Positions 51,157 through 60,226 of a stretch of 64,000 nucleotides of DNA are shown here, one piece after another; within the stretch, counting starts at the first letter, position 1, and every line of letters begins with the position of its first letter. A program made the position numbers and the translations under genes. The DNA is from JBJXGV01 sp046160485 (GTDB taxonomy: Bacteria > Orphanbacterota > Orphanbacteria > JBJXGV01), in NCBI GenBank assembly GCA_046160485.1, contig JBJXGV010000013.1, positions 1 to 64,000 of the forward strand, given 5' to 3'. Below the pieces are notes generated by a model. It searched no databases. It was not told the DNA's origin and saw nothing but the letters and a program-made list of their open reading frames with translations.

Positions 51157-52595
51157 GCGCCTCAAATCGATTTTTGATTGGCATTGTCGCGATCGGCGCC
51201 GCCGTGTACGCGGTGCTTTCGATCGCGTTCGCGCGGTATCTCAACGGGCCGGTCGGCGGTGGGCTCGTGTTCGGCGTCGTCGTCTCCGCGGCGAACGTCA
51301 TCGGCAGCTACTTCCTGATGATGTGGGGCGGGCGCCGCGGCGATAGACAGTTCCTCGAAGCCTTTGTCGGCGGCATGCTCGGCCGCTTTCTTGTAATCGG
51401 TCTCGCGCTCCTTGCTGCCTACGCGATTCCCGACCTCGGTTTCAACTCCACGCTCTACACGATTCTCGTCGCGTTCTTCCCGCTCGCCGGCTTCGAGGTG
51501 TACTGCGTCGTGCGCGACCTCGACAAGGCGCGCGCGTCCGCGCCGGCGACCAAGAATCCGCCGAAGGGCCTCGCGTCGATCGCGTGCGCGGCGGTTGCGG
51601 TCGCGGCGACGCTCGTGTGGTACGGCGCGGCGCTCGCCAAAGATCCGGCTGCGGGCCACGCCGCCGAGACACACGCGACCGACGCGCACGCAGCCGACAC
51701 GCACGGCGCAACAGCCGATCACGCGGCCGGCGCTCACGACGCCCACGGTGCCGACACGCACGGCGCATCGGCTGATCACGCGGGCGACGCGCACGGAACC
51801 GATGCCCACGGCGCGCACGACGAAGGTGACGTCTTCACGCACCTCTTTCACCACCTCAACGACGAAGTCGTTTTTCCGATCGCGCCCGTGCAGATCGGCG
51901 CGGTCTCGGTCGACATGTCGATCACGAAACTCGTGATCATGATCTGGATCGCGTGCGCGCTGAACCTCGCCATCTTCGGAACGCTTGCGCGCAAAAGCCG
52001 CAGCCTCGTGCCGACGGGCCGCTTCCAAAACTTCTTCGAGTCGCTCGTCGTCTTCGTGAAGAAGGACATGGTCGAAGAAATCATGGGCCATCACCTCGGC
52101 CCGAAGTTCACGCCGTACTTCCTCACGGTCTTCTTCTTCATCCTCTTCATGAATCTCCTTGGGCTCGTGCCGTTCATGCACACGGCTACCGGAAACATCG
52201 CGGTCACGGCGGCGCTTGCGCTCATGACGTTCATCGTCATGCAGGTCTCGGGCATCCGCGAGCAGGGGCTCGTCGGCTACGCGAAAAACATCGTGCCTCC
52301 GGGCATTCCGCTCTGGCTCTACCCGATCATGCTCCCGGTCGAAATCCTCGGGATGCTGACGAAGCCGTTCGCGCTGACGATCCGACTCTTTGCGAACATG
52401 ACGGCCGGCCACGTCGTCATCCTCTCGCTCTTCGGGCTTCTCTTCTTCTTCAAATCGATCTTCATCGCGCCGGCGGTGCTCGGCTTCGTCCTCTTCGTGT
52501 ACATGCTCGAGCTTCTCGTCGCGTTTCTTCAGGCGTACATCTTCACGTTTCTTTCGATTCTGTTCGTGAACGCATGCGCTCATCCGGAGCACTAG
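51153..52595 (+). CDS. atpB: AtpI-AtpB fusion: ATP synthase subunit a with N-terminal AtpI-like domain
   Basis: A continuous 480-aa frame joins two proteins. Residues 1-120 have four helices in the pattern of ATP synthase I (AtpI): GPVGGGLVFGVVVSAANVI and EAFVGGMLGRFLVIGLALLAAY. Residues 140-162 form a hydrophobic signal-like segment ending ALA. Residues 163-225 are a linker with 12 His in Ala/Asp/Thr repeats (THATDAHAADTHG-type). Residues 226-480 are subunit a, with the essential Arg411 in KPFALTIRLFANMTAGH and helices to the end. AtpB proteins of several phyla begin with a signal-like helix and a His-rich stretch, so the junction looks like a stop-codon loss between adjacent genes. No ATG, GTG or TTG is seen in frame right before the signal-like helix; GTG codons near residues 116 and 120 could still serve as internal starts. 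Confidence 0.88.
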   Translation: MSASNRFLIGIVAIGAAVYAVLSIAFARYLNGPVGGGLVFGVVVSAANVIGSYFLMMWGGRRGDRQFLEAFVGGMLGRFLVIGLALLAAYAIPDLGFNSTLYTILVAFFPLAGFEVYCVVRDLDKARASAPATKNPPKGLASIACAAVAVAATLVWYGAALAKDPAAGHAAETHATDAHAADTHGATADHAAGAHDAHGADTHGASADHAGDAHGTDAHGAHDEGDVFTHLFHHLNDEVVFPIAPVQIGAVSVDMSITKLVIMIWIACALNLAIFGTLARKSRSLVPTGRFQNFFESLVVFVKKDMVEEIMGHHLGPKFTPYFLTVFFFILFMNLLGLVPFMHTATGNIAVTAALALMTFIVMQVSGIREQGLVGYAKNIVPPGIPLWLYPIMLPVEILGMLTKPFALTIRLFANMTAGHVVILSLFGLLFFFKSIFIAPAVLGFVLFVYMLELLVAFLQAYIFTFLSILFVNACAHPEH

Positions 52596-52682
52596 CGCGC
52601 GCGGCGCGTGTCGCGAAAGCGGCACGGCGCGCGGGCTGGCGGCGCCGGCTGGGCAACCCTTGAAAGGAGGATTTCGAAGACA

Positions 52683-52907
52683 ATGAGCTTCGCACATCTC
52701 GCCGCCGGTCTTGGTGCGGCCATCACGGTCTGCGGCGCGGGTTACGGCATCGGCAAGCTCGCCGCGGCAGCGCTCGAAAGCATGGCTCGCCAGCCCGAGG
52801 CGTCCGGCAACATCCGCGGCGCGATGATCATCGCGGCGGCGCTTATCGAAGGCGTTAGCCTCTTCGCGCTCGTTATCTGCATTCTGCTCGCGAGCAAGGC
52901 GGCGTAG
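52683..52907 (+). CDS. atpE: ATP synthase subunit c
   Basis: A 74-aa two-helix proteolipid that forms the c-ring. The loop ARQPEASGN is typical. The ion-binding Glu lies in AALIEGVSLFALV. Lack of Ser/Thr after this Glu, and no Gln in helix 1, suggests proton rather than sodium coupling. AAGGAGG precedes ATG 52683; upstream in-frame codons are not conserved. Confidence 0.95.
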   Translation: MSFAHLAAGLGAAITVCGAGYGIGKLAAAALESMARQPEASGNIRGAMIIAAALIEGVSLFALVICILLASKAA

Positions 52908-52914
52908 GCGCAGC

Positions 52915-53418
52915 GTGGACGGCATTCTCTCGATCAACCCGGGACTCGTCATCTGGACGATCGTCTCGTTCGTGATACTCATCCTCCTGCTCAAGAAGAC
53001 GGCATGGGGGCCGATCGTCGCCGGGCTCGACAAGCGCGAGGCGGCGATCAAGAGCGCGGTGCTCGCGGCGGATCAAGCCAAGATCGACGCGGAACGGGTG
53101 ATCGCCGAAAACAAGACGCTGCTCGCGCAAGCGGCGGCCGACGCAACCGCGACGCGCGAGAAGGCGACGCTGGATGCCGAGGCGCGCGCGAACGCGATCT
53201 TCCAAGAGGCGCAAGCGAAGGCCGACGCGCAGATCGAGCGCGCGCGGCGCGAGATCGCGCTCGAAGAGGAGCGCGCGATCGCGGCGGTGCGCAAGGAAGC
53301 GGTCGACCTCTCGATCCAAGCGGCGTCGCGGCTTCTCGGGCGCTCTGTCAACACGGACGACAACCGCCGCCTCGTCGAACAGTTCTTGACGGACGTCGCG
53401 AAGAAGGAAATTTCGTGA
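52915..53418 (+). CDS. atpF: ATP synthase subunit b
   Basis: A 167-aa peripheral-stalk subunit: membrane helix at about 8-26 (GLVIWTIVSFVILILLLKK), then a long Ala/Glu/Arg-rich helix and a C-terminal LSIQAASRLLGRSVNTDDNRRLVEQFL. GTG 52915 is 7 bp after atpE. Its end overlaps a tiny frame that leads into atpH. Confidence 0.93.
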   Translation: MDGILSINPGLVIWTIVSFVILILLLKKTAWGPIVAGLDKREAAIKSAVLAADQAKIDAERVIAENKTLLAQAAADATATREKATLDAEARANAIFQEAQAKADAQIERARREIALEEERAIAAVRKEAVDLSIQAASRLLGRSVNTDDNRRLVEQFLTDVAKKEIS

Positions 53419-53504
53419 TTCGAGCGAGCGCGAACGCGACGGCGAACACGGGCGCGAGCGCGAACGCGACGAACGATGCGCGCGCGGCACGGGGTTCCGC
53501 ATGA
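53415..53504 (+). CDS. possible 29-aa coupling ORF between atpF and atpH
   Basis: GTG 53415 overlaps the atpF stop (GTGA), the frame runs 29 codons of Ala/Asn/Thr-rich low-complexity sequence, and its TGA overlaps the atpH ATG (ATGA). It may simply carry ribosomes from atpF to atpH. Chance cannot be excluded, as this stretch also contains an imperfect GAGCGCGAACGCGAC repeat. Confidence 0.3.
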   Translation: MIRASANATANTGASANATNDARAARGSA

Positions 53505-54073
53505 TCGGGGGCGGGCCGGGCGGCGCCGTGGGACGCGTCTACGCCGACGCGCTCTTCGCGATCGCGAAGCAGACCAACGCAGTCGACGAGATGCTCGTCG
53601 ACCTCGAAGGCGTCGAGGCCGCGCTCCACGACAACGCGAACTTCGCGACGCTCTATTCGTCGCCGAAGCTCACGCGCGAAGAGGCGAGCCAGATGCTGCG
53701 CGGCACCTTCGAGGGGAAGGTCGGCAAACATGTGCTGAACCTTCTACTCGTGCTGCTCACGCGCGGGCGGCAGCGTGCGCTTCCGCAGATCGCGGACGCG
53801 TTTCGTGCGCACGTCGACTTCGACCGCCGCCAGCGGCGCGTCGCGATCGCGACGGCCGGGCCGCTCGACGCGGCACAAGCCGACGCCATCGCGAAGGCGA
53901 TCGCCGCGAAGACGGGCGACCGCGTGATCCTCGAGACGAGCGTCGATCCGTCGCTCCTCGGCGGCGCGGTTGCGCGCGTGGGCGACATGGTGATCGACGG
54001 CAGCCTGCGTACCGGACTCGCGCGCCTGGCGAAGACGATGCAGTCGGAGGCGGAGCTGAAAACGGCGCACTAG
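53501..54073 (+). CDS. atpH: ATP synthase subunit delta
   Basis: A 190-aa peripheral-stalk (OSCP-like) subunit. Typical elements are GRVYADALFAIAKQ at the start and, at the end, KTGDRVILETSVDPSLLGGAVARVGDMVIDGSLRTGLARL. ATG 53501. It precedes atpA by 162 bp. Confidence 0.93.
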   Translation: MIGGGPGGAVGRVYADALFAIAKQTNAVDEMLVDLEGVEAALHDNANFATLYSSPKLTREEASQMLRGTFEGKVGKHVLNLLLVLLTRGRQRALPQIADAFRAHVDFDRRQRRVAIATAGPLDAAQADAIAKAIAAKTGDRVILETSVDPSLLGGAVARVGDMVIDGSLRTGLARLAKTMQSEAELKTAH

Positions 54074-54235
54074 CGAGCGAGACGCGATACGCGATTCGCG
54101 AGACGCGAGGCACGCAATGCGAAGCGCAAAACGCGCAGCGCACACGGAACAGATTGAATCCAACGAGGTCGAGCGCAACGCACACATCACGATCTCTGAA
54201 TCGATTGGTGAGTTGAAGCGAAAGGTGTCGAGTCG

Positions 54236-55753
54236 ATGAGCACGAAATTGCGTCCGGACGAGATCGCATCCGTCATCAAGAAGCAGATCGAGGGATTTCA
54301 GCAGGCGCTCGTCGTCGACGAGGTCGGCACGGTCCTCGAGTTGGGCGACGGTATCGCCCGCGTTCACGGCCTCCGCTCCGCCCTCTCCGGCGAGATGCTC
54401 GATTTCGGCAAGAACGTCTTCGGCATCGCGCTGAACCTCGAGGAAGATTCGATCGGCGCCGTCATCCTCGGCGACTACAAACACATCAAGGAAGGCGATG
54501 AAGTCCGGCGCACGGGCCGCGTCATCGAGGTGCCGGTCGGCGAGGTGATGATCGGGCGCGTCGTGAATCCGCTCGGACAACCGCTCGACAACAAGGGCCC
54601 GGTGAAGAGCACCGCGACGCGCCCGCTCGAGTTCAAAGCGCCGGGCGTCGTCGAGCGCCAGCCCGTGAAGGTGCCGCTGCAGACCGGCATCAAGGCGATC
54701 GACTCGATGATTCCGATCGGGCGTGGACAGCGCGAACTGATCATCGGCGACCGCGGAACGGGCAAGACCGCCATCGCCGTCGACGCGATCATCAACCAGA
54801 AGAACTCCGGCGTTATCTGCGTGTACATCGCGATTGGACAGAAGGCTTCGACCGTCGCGAGCGTCGTCGACCGGCTCGAGAAAAACGGCGCGATGGCCTA
54901 CACGATCGTCGTGATGGCGGCCGCGAACGACCCGGCGCCGATGCAGTACATCGCGGCGTACGCAGGCTGCGCGATGGCCGAGTACTTCATGTACTCGAAG
55001 AACAAGGACACGCTCGTCATTTACGACGACCTCTCGAAGCAGGCCGCCGCGTACCGGCAGCTCGCGCTTCTGCTCAAGCGCCCGCCTGGACGCGAGGCGT
55101 ACCCCGGAGACGTTTTCTATCTGCACTCGCGCTTGCTCGAGCGCTCGGTCAAGCTCAACGACGCGCTCGGCGGCGGCTCGCTCACCGCGCTTCCGATCAT
55201 CGAGACGCAGGCGGGCGACGTGTCGGCGTACATCCCGACGAACGTCATCTCGATCACCGACGGGCAGATTTATCTCATCCCGGATCTCTTCTTTGCGGGG
55301 GTGCGGCCCGCCGTGCACGTCGGCATCTCGGTGTCGCGCGTCGGCGGCAACGCGCAGACGAAGGCGATGAAGAAGATCGCCGGCGGGTTGCGGCTCGACC
55401 TCGCGCAGTTCCGCGAGCTCGAGGCGTTCGCGCAGCTCGGCACCGACCTCGACAAGGCGACGCAAGCGCAGCTCGACCGCGGCATCCGGCTCGTCGAGAT
55501 TCTCAAGCAGCCGCAGTACCAGCCGATGCCGACCGAGGAGCAGATCGCGATCATCTTCGCGGGAACGCGCGGCTTCCTCGACGACGTGCCGGTCGCGAAC
55601 GTGCGCGCGTTCGAGCGCGACTTCCTCGCGTTCATGCGCTCGAGCAAGGCCGACCTCCTGAAGAAGATCGCCGACGTGAAGGATCTGCCGAAGGAAATCG
55701 ACGAGGCGCTCGTCGCCGCGATCGGCGAGTTCAAGAAATCGTGGAAGGCGTAG
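54236..55753 (+). CDS. atpA: ATP synthase subunit alpha
   Basis: A 505-aa catalytic-hexamer subunit. Walker [10 protein letters not shown] is at 171-179; further family segments are [42 protein letters not shown], and [36 protein letters not shown]. Length normal. ATG 54236 has a weak SD. It is the last core subunit gene before a 256-bp gap with the inverted repeat. Confidence 0.98.
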   Translation: MSTKLRPDEIASVIKKQIEGFQQALVVDEVGTVLELGDGIARVHGLRSALSGEMLDFGKNVFGIALNLEEDSIGAVILGDYKHIKEGDEVRRTGRVIEVPVGEVMIGRVVNPLGQPLDNKGPVKSTATRPLEFKAPGVVERQPVKVPLQTGIKAIDSMIPIGRGQRELIIGDRGTGKTAIAVDAIINQKNSGVICVYIAIGQKASTVASVVDRLEKNGAMAYTIVVMAAANDPAPMQYIAAYAGCAMAEYFMYSKNKDTLVIYDDLSKQAAAYRQLALLLKRPPGREAYPGDVFYLHSRLLERSVKLNDALGGGSLTALPIIETQAGDVSAYIPTNVISITDGQIYLIPDLFFAGVRPAVHVGISVSRVGGNAQTKAMKKIAGGLRLDLAQFRELEAFAQLGTDLDKATQAQLDRGIRLVEILKQPQYQPMPTEEQIAIIFAGTRGFLDDVPVANVRAFERDFLAFMRSSKADLLKKIADVKDLPKEIDEALVAAIGEFKKSWKA

Positions 55754-55779
55754 GCGTGGGGGTTGCGGCGAGAAGCGGC

Positions 55780-55947
55780 GCGCGGGGGCGCGTTACCGGC
55801 CGCCCGGGTCGCTCGCCTCGTGCTGACGCAACTCGGCTCGCTCGACGATCGCGACGGCCGCTCTTAATGCGCTGCGCGGCATTTATCTCGTTTTCATGCG
55901 GCGGCCTGCGATCGACGACCCGGGCGGCCGGTAACGCGCCCCCGCGC
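55780..55947. repeat. 32-bp perfect terminal inverted repeat flanking 104 bp, MITE-like
   Basis: The arm at 55780-55811 and the arm at 55916-55947 are exact reverse complements over 32 bp (ends GCGCGGGGGC and GCCCCCGCGC). The inner part has further imperfect pairing (CGATCGCGACGGCCGC against GCGGCGGCCTGCGATCG), so the whole can fold into one long hairpin. No gene or clear target duplication is seen. It lies between atpA and the DUF2442 gene. Confidence 0.8.
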
Positions 55948-56009
55948 TCGAGTCTTCGATGCGGGGACTGGCAGAGCTTGACGGCGAGCGCCCCGCGGAC
56001 TAGCGCGCT

Positions 56010-56312
56010 ATGAGCCCGATGGTGCTCCACATCCGAGGCGCGAAAGCCTGTGGACCGCATTCACTCGTCGTCGAATTCGATGATGGAGTCACGAAGCGAG
56101 TGAATCTGAAGCCGCTACTGACGGGCCCCGTGTTCGAACCGCTCCTCGACCCGCTCTACTTCGCCCGGGTCACGGTCGACCCGACGTGCGGTACCGTCGT
56201 ATGGCCCAACGGGGCCGATCTCGCGCCAGAAGCTCTGCGCGATCTCCCCGAAGAACCGGAGTCGAGCACGGAGCGGCCGGGATCGAACACCGACTCGCGA
56301 GGGGGCATCTAG
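56010..56312 (+). CDS. DUF2442 domain protein
   Basis: A 100-aa protein matching DUF2442: SLVVEFDDGVTKRVNLKPLLTGPVFEPLLDP and RVTVDPTCGTVVWPNGADLAPEAL. The last 25 residues are Glu/Ser-rich. Such proteins are small, of unknown function, and are often encoded with a DUF4160 partner as a possible toxin-antitoxin pair; no partner is seen here. It is inserted between atpA and atpG, 3 bp before the atpG start. Confidence 0.85.
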   Translation: MSPMVLHIRGAKACGPHSLVVEFDDGVTKRVNLKPLLTGPVFEPLLDPLYFARVTVDPTCGTVVWPNGADLAPEALRDLPEEPESSTERPGSNTDSRGGI

Positions 56313-56315
56313 CGA

Positions 56316-57212
56316 ATGGCAAAGGCACGCGAGTTTAAGCGGCGGCTCCGCGCGCTTGGGAAGACCAAGCAGATCACGAAGACGATGGAGCTCGTCGCGA
56401 CGTCGAAGATGAAGAAGACGCAGGAGCGTGTGACGGCGGCGCGGCCGTTTACGCGGAAGCTCGCGGAGATTCTTGCGTCGCTCGACATCGCCGCGATCGC
56501 CGCGTCGTCGGGCTCGCGCTTTCCGCTTCTTGCGGCGCGCGAAACGGTGTCGCGCGTGGCCGTCGTGTCGCTCACGTCGAACCGCGGCCTCGCGGGCGCG
56601 CTCAACGCGAACGTCATCCGCGCTACGAAGCAGCTCGTCGCGGGCCTCGAAGAATCGAACACGAAGGTCGATCTGCACGCCTTCGGCAAGAAGGGGATCG
56701 CGGCGTTTCGCTACGCGAAGTTCGCGATGAAGTCGACGAGCATCGAGCTGACGGACAAGCCGGACTACCGTATCGCGGAGCGACTCGGCGACGAAATGAT
56801 CGCGGCGTTCACCGCGGGCGAGATCGACGAGCTGCGGCTTGTGTACCCCGCGTTCCGCTCGCTCGTGTCGCAGCCGCCGACGGTCGAGGTGATCCTCCCG
56901 CTCGGCAGCATGATCGAGAAGATGGTCGCGGCGAGCGGGGGATTGGCGTCGAACGCCGAGTTCATCCTCGAGCCGTCGCCCGAAGTCATTCTCGACGCGC
57001 TCTTGCCGCTCTTCGTGAAGAACGGAATCTACCGCGCGATGCTCGAGATGGCCGCGAGCGAGCAGGCCGCGCGCCGCGTCGCGATGAAGAACGCAACCGA
57101 CAACGCGGACGACATCATGACGATCCTCTCGCGTCAGTACAATCGCGCGCGCCAGGCGCAGATTACGCAGGAACTCGCCGAGATCGTCGGCGGCGCGAAC
57201 GCGCTCGAATAG
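56316..57212 (+). CDS. atpG: ATP synthase subunit gamma
   Basis: A 298-aa central-stalk subunit. The N-terminal helix reads REFKRRLRALGKTKQITKTMELVATSKMKK, the middle part LTSNRGLAGALNANVIR, and the C-terminal helix SEQAARRVAMKNATDNADDIM followed by YNRARQAQITQELAEIVGGANAL. All family parts are in place. atpD and atpC, which commonly follow, are not here; an unrelated gene comes next. Confidence 0.97.
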   Translation: MAKAREFKRRLRALGKTKQITKTMELVATSKMKKTQERVTAARPFTRKLAEILASLDIAAIAASSGSRFPLLAARETVSRVAVVSLTSNRGLAGALNANVIRATKQLVAGLEESNTKVDLHAFGKKGIAAFRYAKFAMKSTSIELTDKPDYRIAERLGDEMIAAFTAGEIDELRLVYPAFRSLVSQPPTVEVILPLGSMIEKMVAASGGLASNAEFILEPSPEVILDALLPLFVKNGIYRAMLEMAASEQAARRVAMKNATDNADDIMTILSRQYNRARQAQITQELAEIVGGANALE

Positions 57213-57346
57213 GCACACGCACGACCGAGGTTCCTCGCCTCGGCAGAAGACGTGGAACGCGCAGCGCGATACGTGCGCTAGGCGTCGGCCCGTCAGTGAT
57301 TTCCGCCACGCATCACACGACCGATTCATCGAGGAAGGAGAGACAC

Positions 57347-57826
57347 GTGCCAGCTATCGTGATGGTCCGGTTTCTACTCGCGCTCTTCGTCGTTGCGGCG
57401 GGGCACTCGGCTGCCGCGGCACTCACCGCCGCGGACTCGACGGCCATTCGAGCCGTCGAGAACGAATATGTTGCAGCGTGGCTGCGCGACGACGTCGCTG
57501 GCGTTCTGGCGACCTTTGACAGCACGGCGACAATCTTGCCGCCGGGAAAACTGCCGATCTCGGGAGCGAGCGCGATCCGCGATCATTGGTGGCCGCAGGA
57601 CGGGTCCACCACGAAGATCACGGCGTTCGAGTGGGCAATCGAAGAAATCGGCGGCGCCGAAGCGTACGCGTTCACCCGCGGAATCTCGACAGTCAGTTGG
57701 ACGTACGACAAGGACGAGACCCACCAGGAGGCGACGGTGCGGAGCCCCAATCTCACGCTCCTACGAAAGCGTCCGGATGGGACGTGGCGAATCACGCATC
57801 AGATGTGGGGGCCGCCGATCAAGTAA
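57347..57826 (+). CDS. exported NTF2/SnoaL-like protein (DUF4440-type)
   Basis: A 159-aa protein with a signal peptide (about 1-24, ending in AAA). The body has the NTF2-like pattern AIRAVENEYVAAWLRDDVAGVLATFDSTATILPPG, then ISGASAIRDHWW and a terminal WRITHQMWGPP. Such proteins serve as small binding domains or isomerases; its ligand is unknown. GTG 57347 has AAGGAG at 6 bp. It stands alone after atpG. Confidence 0.8.
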   Translation: MPAIVMVRFLLALFVVAAGHSAAAALTAADSTAIRAVENEYVAAWLRDDVAGVLATFDSTATILPPGKLPISGASAIRDHWWPQDGSTTKITAFEWAIEEIGGAEAYAFTRGISTVSWTYDKDETHQEATVRSPNLTLLRKRPDGTWRITHQMWGPPIK

Positions 57827-57894
57827 CGCAGCCTGGCGCGGCGTAGCAGGCGCGACGCGCGCAGCACGACCGCCGTTCGTGCGAGTGCAGTACA

Positions 57895-59124
57895 ATGGCG
57901 CGCGTGCCGGCCAAGCCTGTCTCGTTCTGCATCGTCAACTTCAACGGCGAGGATGTTCTGGCCGCGACGCTGACGGCCGTGCGCGAGACGGTGCGAGAGC
58001 GTGGGGCGCGAGCGTCGGGCGAGGCGGGCGCGGACGCGGCAGAATCCGGGACGACTCTCGCGGGTGACGACGTCATCCTCGTCGATGACGCGTCGAACGA
58101 TCGCAGCGTGGAGATTGTCGAGCGCGGCTTTCCGTTCGTGCACGTCGTGCGGCAGACGGCGCGCGCCGGACCCGCCGCGGCGCGCAACATCGCGTGGCGA
58201 CTTGCGGCGCACGACACAGTCCTCTTCCTCGACAACGATCTGAGTCTTGCGTCCGGATGCGTCGACGCGCTCGCGGCGGCGCTCGACGCGAACCCGCGCG
58301 CGGTGGCGGCGATGCCGTGCGTGGTGCGCGCCGATGCACCGGACACGGTGCAGTACGATGGCGCCGGCGCGCACGTCCTCGGGCTCATGACGCTCGACAA
58401 CGCCGAGCAACCGCTCGCGCAGATCGGCGACGCGACTCGCGAGATCGGCTCGATCGTGTCGTGCTGCATGATGGTCGACAGGCGCCGATTCGACGCTCTC
58501 GGCTTCGCTGAGCCGCGAACCGGCGCTGGCGCGCGGGCCGAATCGCTCGCGCCGCGCGCGCCACGCGCGGCGGTCGCAGCGCTGAACACCGCGGACCCCT
58601 TCGATGCGGCATTCGGGATTTACCTCGAGGATCACGACTTCGGATTGCGTGTGCGGCTTGCGGGGAGTGCGCTGCTGGCGGTCCCGCGCGCGCGCGCGAT
58701 GCACGGGCGCGGCACGCGCGGCCTCTCGCTGCGGCGCTCGGGCGTGTATGCGCGCGCGCGCGTTGTTGCCCTCATGCGTAACCGGTGGCGTGTGCTCCTG
58801 CGAAACTACGCGCTCCGCACCCTCATCGTGCTCGCGCCGGCGCTCGCGGTGTTCGAACTCGCGCAGCTCGCCGGCGCCCTCGCGCGCGGCTGGCTCGGCG
58901 CGTGGTGGCAGGCGCTGGGCGAGTGCGTCCGCTCGCTCCCGGCGATCGCGCGCGACCGGGGCGCGATTCAGCGCGCCCGCCGCGTCCCCGACCGCGCGCT
59001 CCTCGCGTGCGCCGCCTCGCCCTTCGCGCGCGGCCTCGCGCGCCACGCGCCCGAGCGCCTCGCACAATCGCTCGTCGAGGCGTTCATCCGAGCCTTTTGG
59101 TCTGTCGTTCAGAAATTGCTCTAA
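57895..59124 (+). CDS. family 2 glycosyltransferase
   Basis: A 409-aa GT-A glycosyltransferase. The nucleotide-sugar site shows VSFCIVNFNGEDVL, VDDASNDRS (63-71) and FLDNDLSL with the DxD-like metal site at 113-115; the acceptor/base region is YLEDHDFGLRVRLAG. A hydrophobic stretch (about 310-345) suggests membrane association. An Ala-rich insert of about 20 residues lies at 37-57. Sugar and acceptor unknown. No other glycan genes are adjacent. Confidence 0.85.
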   Translation: MARVPAKPVSFCIVNFNGEDVLAATLTAVRETVRERGARASGEAGADAAESGTTLAGDDVILVDDASNDRSVEIVERGFPFVHVVRQTARAGPAAARNIAWRLAAHDTVLFLDNDLSLASGCVDALAAALDANPRAVAAMPCVVRADAPDTVQYDGAGAHVLGLMTLDNAEQPLAQIGDATREIGSIVSCCMMVDRRRFDALGFAEPRTGAGARAESLAPRAPRAAVAALNTADPFDAAFGIYLEDHDFGLRVRLAGSALLAVPRARAMHGRGTRGLSLRRSGVYARARVVALMRNRWRVLLRNYALRTLIVLAPALAVFELAQLAGALARGWLGAWWQALGECVRSLPAIARDRGAIQRARRVPDRALLACAASPFARGLARHAPERLAQSLVEAFIRAFWSVVQKLL

Positions 59125-59428
59125 CCAATCGCCCGCGGGCGCGCAGCCACGCGACGCGTTCGAACGCACGACGAATGCGAGAACGCAACCGCATCGAGCG
59201 CGTGTTTCGCCGAGCCGCGTGTGGGCAACTCGGGTCACACGACACGGGTTGCACAACGAATGGCCGCCCCGTACGATTGCCGTCCGTCGCGACCCGAGCG
59301 GCACGCCGCTCGCGAATGACGTGAGCCACCCGGGGCGCTCATTCCGGCACGCGGCCAGCACCATCTGGTGACGTGCAAGCCCCGCCGTCGAGGCGGCACC
59401 TCAGTTTCACCTCAAGAAGGAGGGTAGT
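59125..59428. other. 304-bp intergenic region
   Basis: No gene, repeat or clear promoter is seen. It ends with the SD AAGGAGGG of the next gene at 59418-59425. Confidence 0.5.
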
Positions 59429-59890
59429 ATGAACTGGAATCGAATGATTTGGCTCGCAGTCGCGCTGGCAGCTTGCCTCGCGCCCGCATCGAACGCCATC
59501 GCGGCTGGCTCCGGTAGCATGCCCGCGGGAATCGACGGCCACGCGGTCTGCTTCTACGACGACAAGTCGGGCGATTCCTTCCCAGGTTTCGTGGGCAGCC
59601 TCTCGAACGACATCCGCGTGTTGGCGCTGGGTTTGTCGGAGGGGTCGTCTCTCGGCGAGTTCCTTCTCTATGGAGCAGCGACGCGGAACGGTTCCGTGTT
59701 CAGCGGAAGTCTCCTTGCTCCCGGCGCGGAGTCGGGGATCTCGGGATTTGTCTTCTTCGTGAACAGGAACAAGACGTGGTGCGGCTATGCAATCGAAGGC
59801 ACGACCGTCGAGGAAGAAGTTTGCGGCACGTGGGATTTCAAGGAGTGCCCGACCGACGACACCTCGACGCCGCGCTGGTTTGAACGCTAG
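59429..59890 (+). CDS. small secreted protein of unknown function
   Basis: A 153-aa protein with a clear signal peptide (about 1-25, NAIAAG). The mature part has four Cys (CFYDD, WCGYA, VCGTW, ECPTD), possibly forming disulfides, and Gly/Ser-rich beta-like segments. No family recognised. A strong SD AAGGAGGG precedes ATG 59429. Confidence 0.6.
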   Translation: MNWNRMIWLAVALAACLAPASNAIAAGSGSMPAGIDGHAVCFYDDKSGDSFPGFVGSLSNDIRVLALGLSEGSSLGEFLLYGAATRNGSVFSGSLLAPGAESGISGFVFFVNRNKTWCGYAIEGTTVEEEVCGTWDFKECPTDDTSTPRWFER

Positions 59891-60226
59891 GCGCTGGCGC
59901 ACGGCGTCACGCAATCCGCGAGACGCGACGTGAAATGGTTCGATGATCGGGGTCGATGGGTAGGCGCTCGTCGCGACATCGCCCGGCTGGCCGCTTTCAG
60001 AAAGGCGAAGAAGACGCGTCGCGCGCCTTAGGTTCGGGAGTCGCATCGCCGCGCACCTCGACTCGGCGACTCTCGGCCGCACGGCCCAGCGCCCTGAAAG
60101 AACCGCGACCCCGCGCCGCTCGATGCGGCCGCGGGGTCGCGTGCATTAGAGCGCCGCGGCCGACCGTCGCTCGCGAGGCGCGCACGATCGCTCGGCGGAT
60201 GGAGATCGGTAGCGAACTGCGGAAGA
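59891..60226. other. 336-bp intergenic region between convergent genes
   Basis: It contains one strong hairpin at 60104-60141 and otherwise nothing that I could identify. Ends of the genes at 59890 and 60227 converge here. Confidence 0.5.
60104..60141 (-). terminator. terminator-like hairpin after the kinase-TPR gene
   Basis: CGCGACCCCGCG pairs with CGCGGGGTCGCG, extended by a GCCGC/GCGGC pair with one bulge. Read on the minus strand it is followed by GTTCTTTCAG, a short T-rich tract, so it suits the minus-strand kinase gene ending at 60227. Confidence 0.55.
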
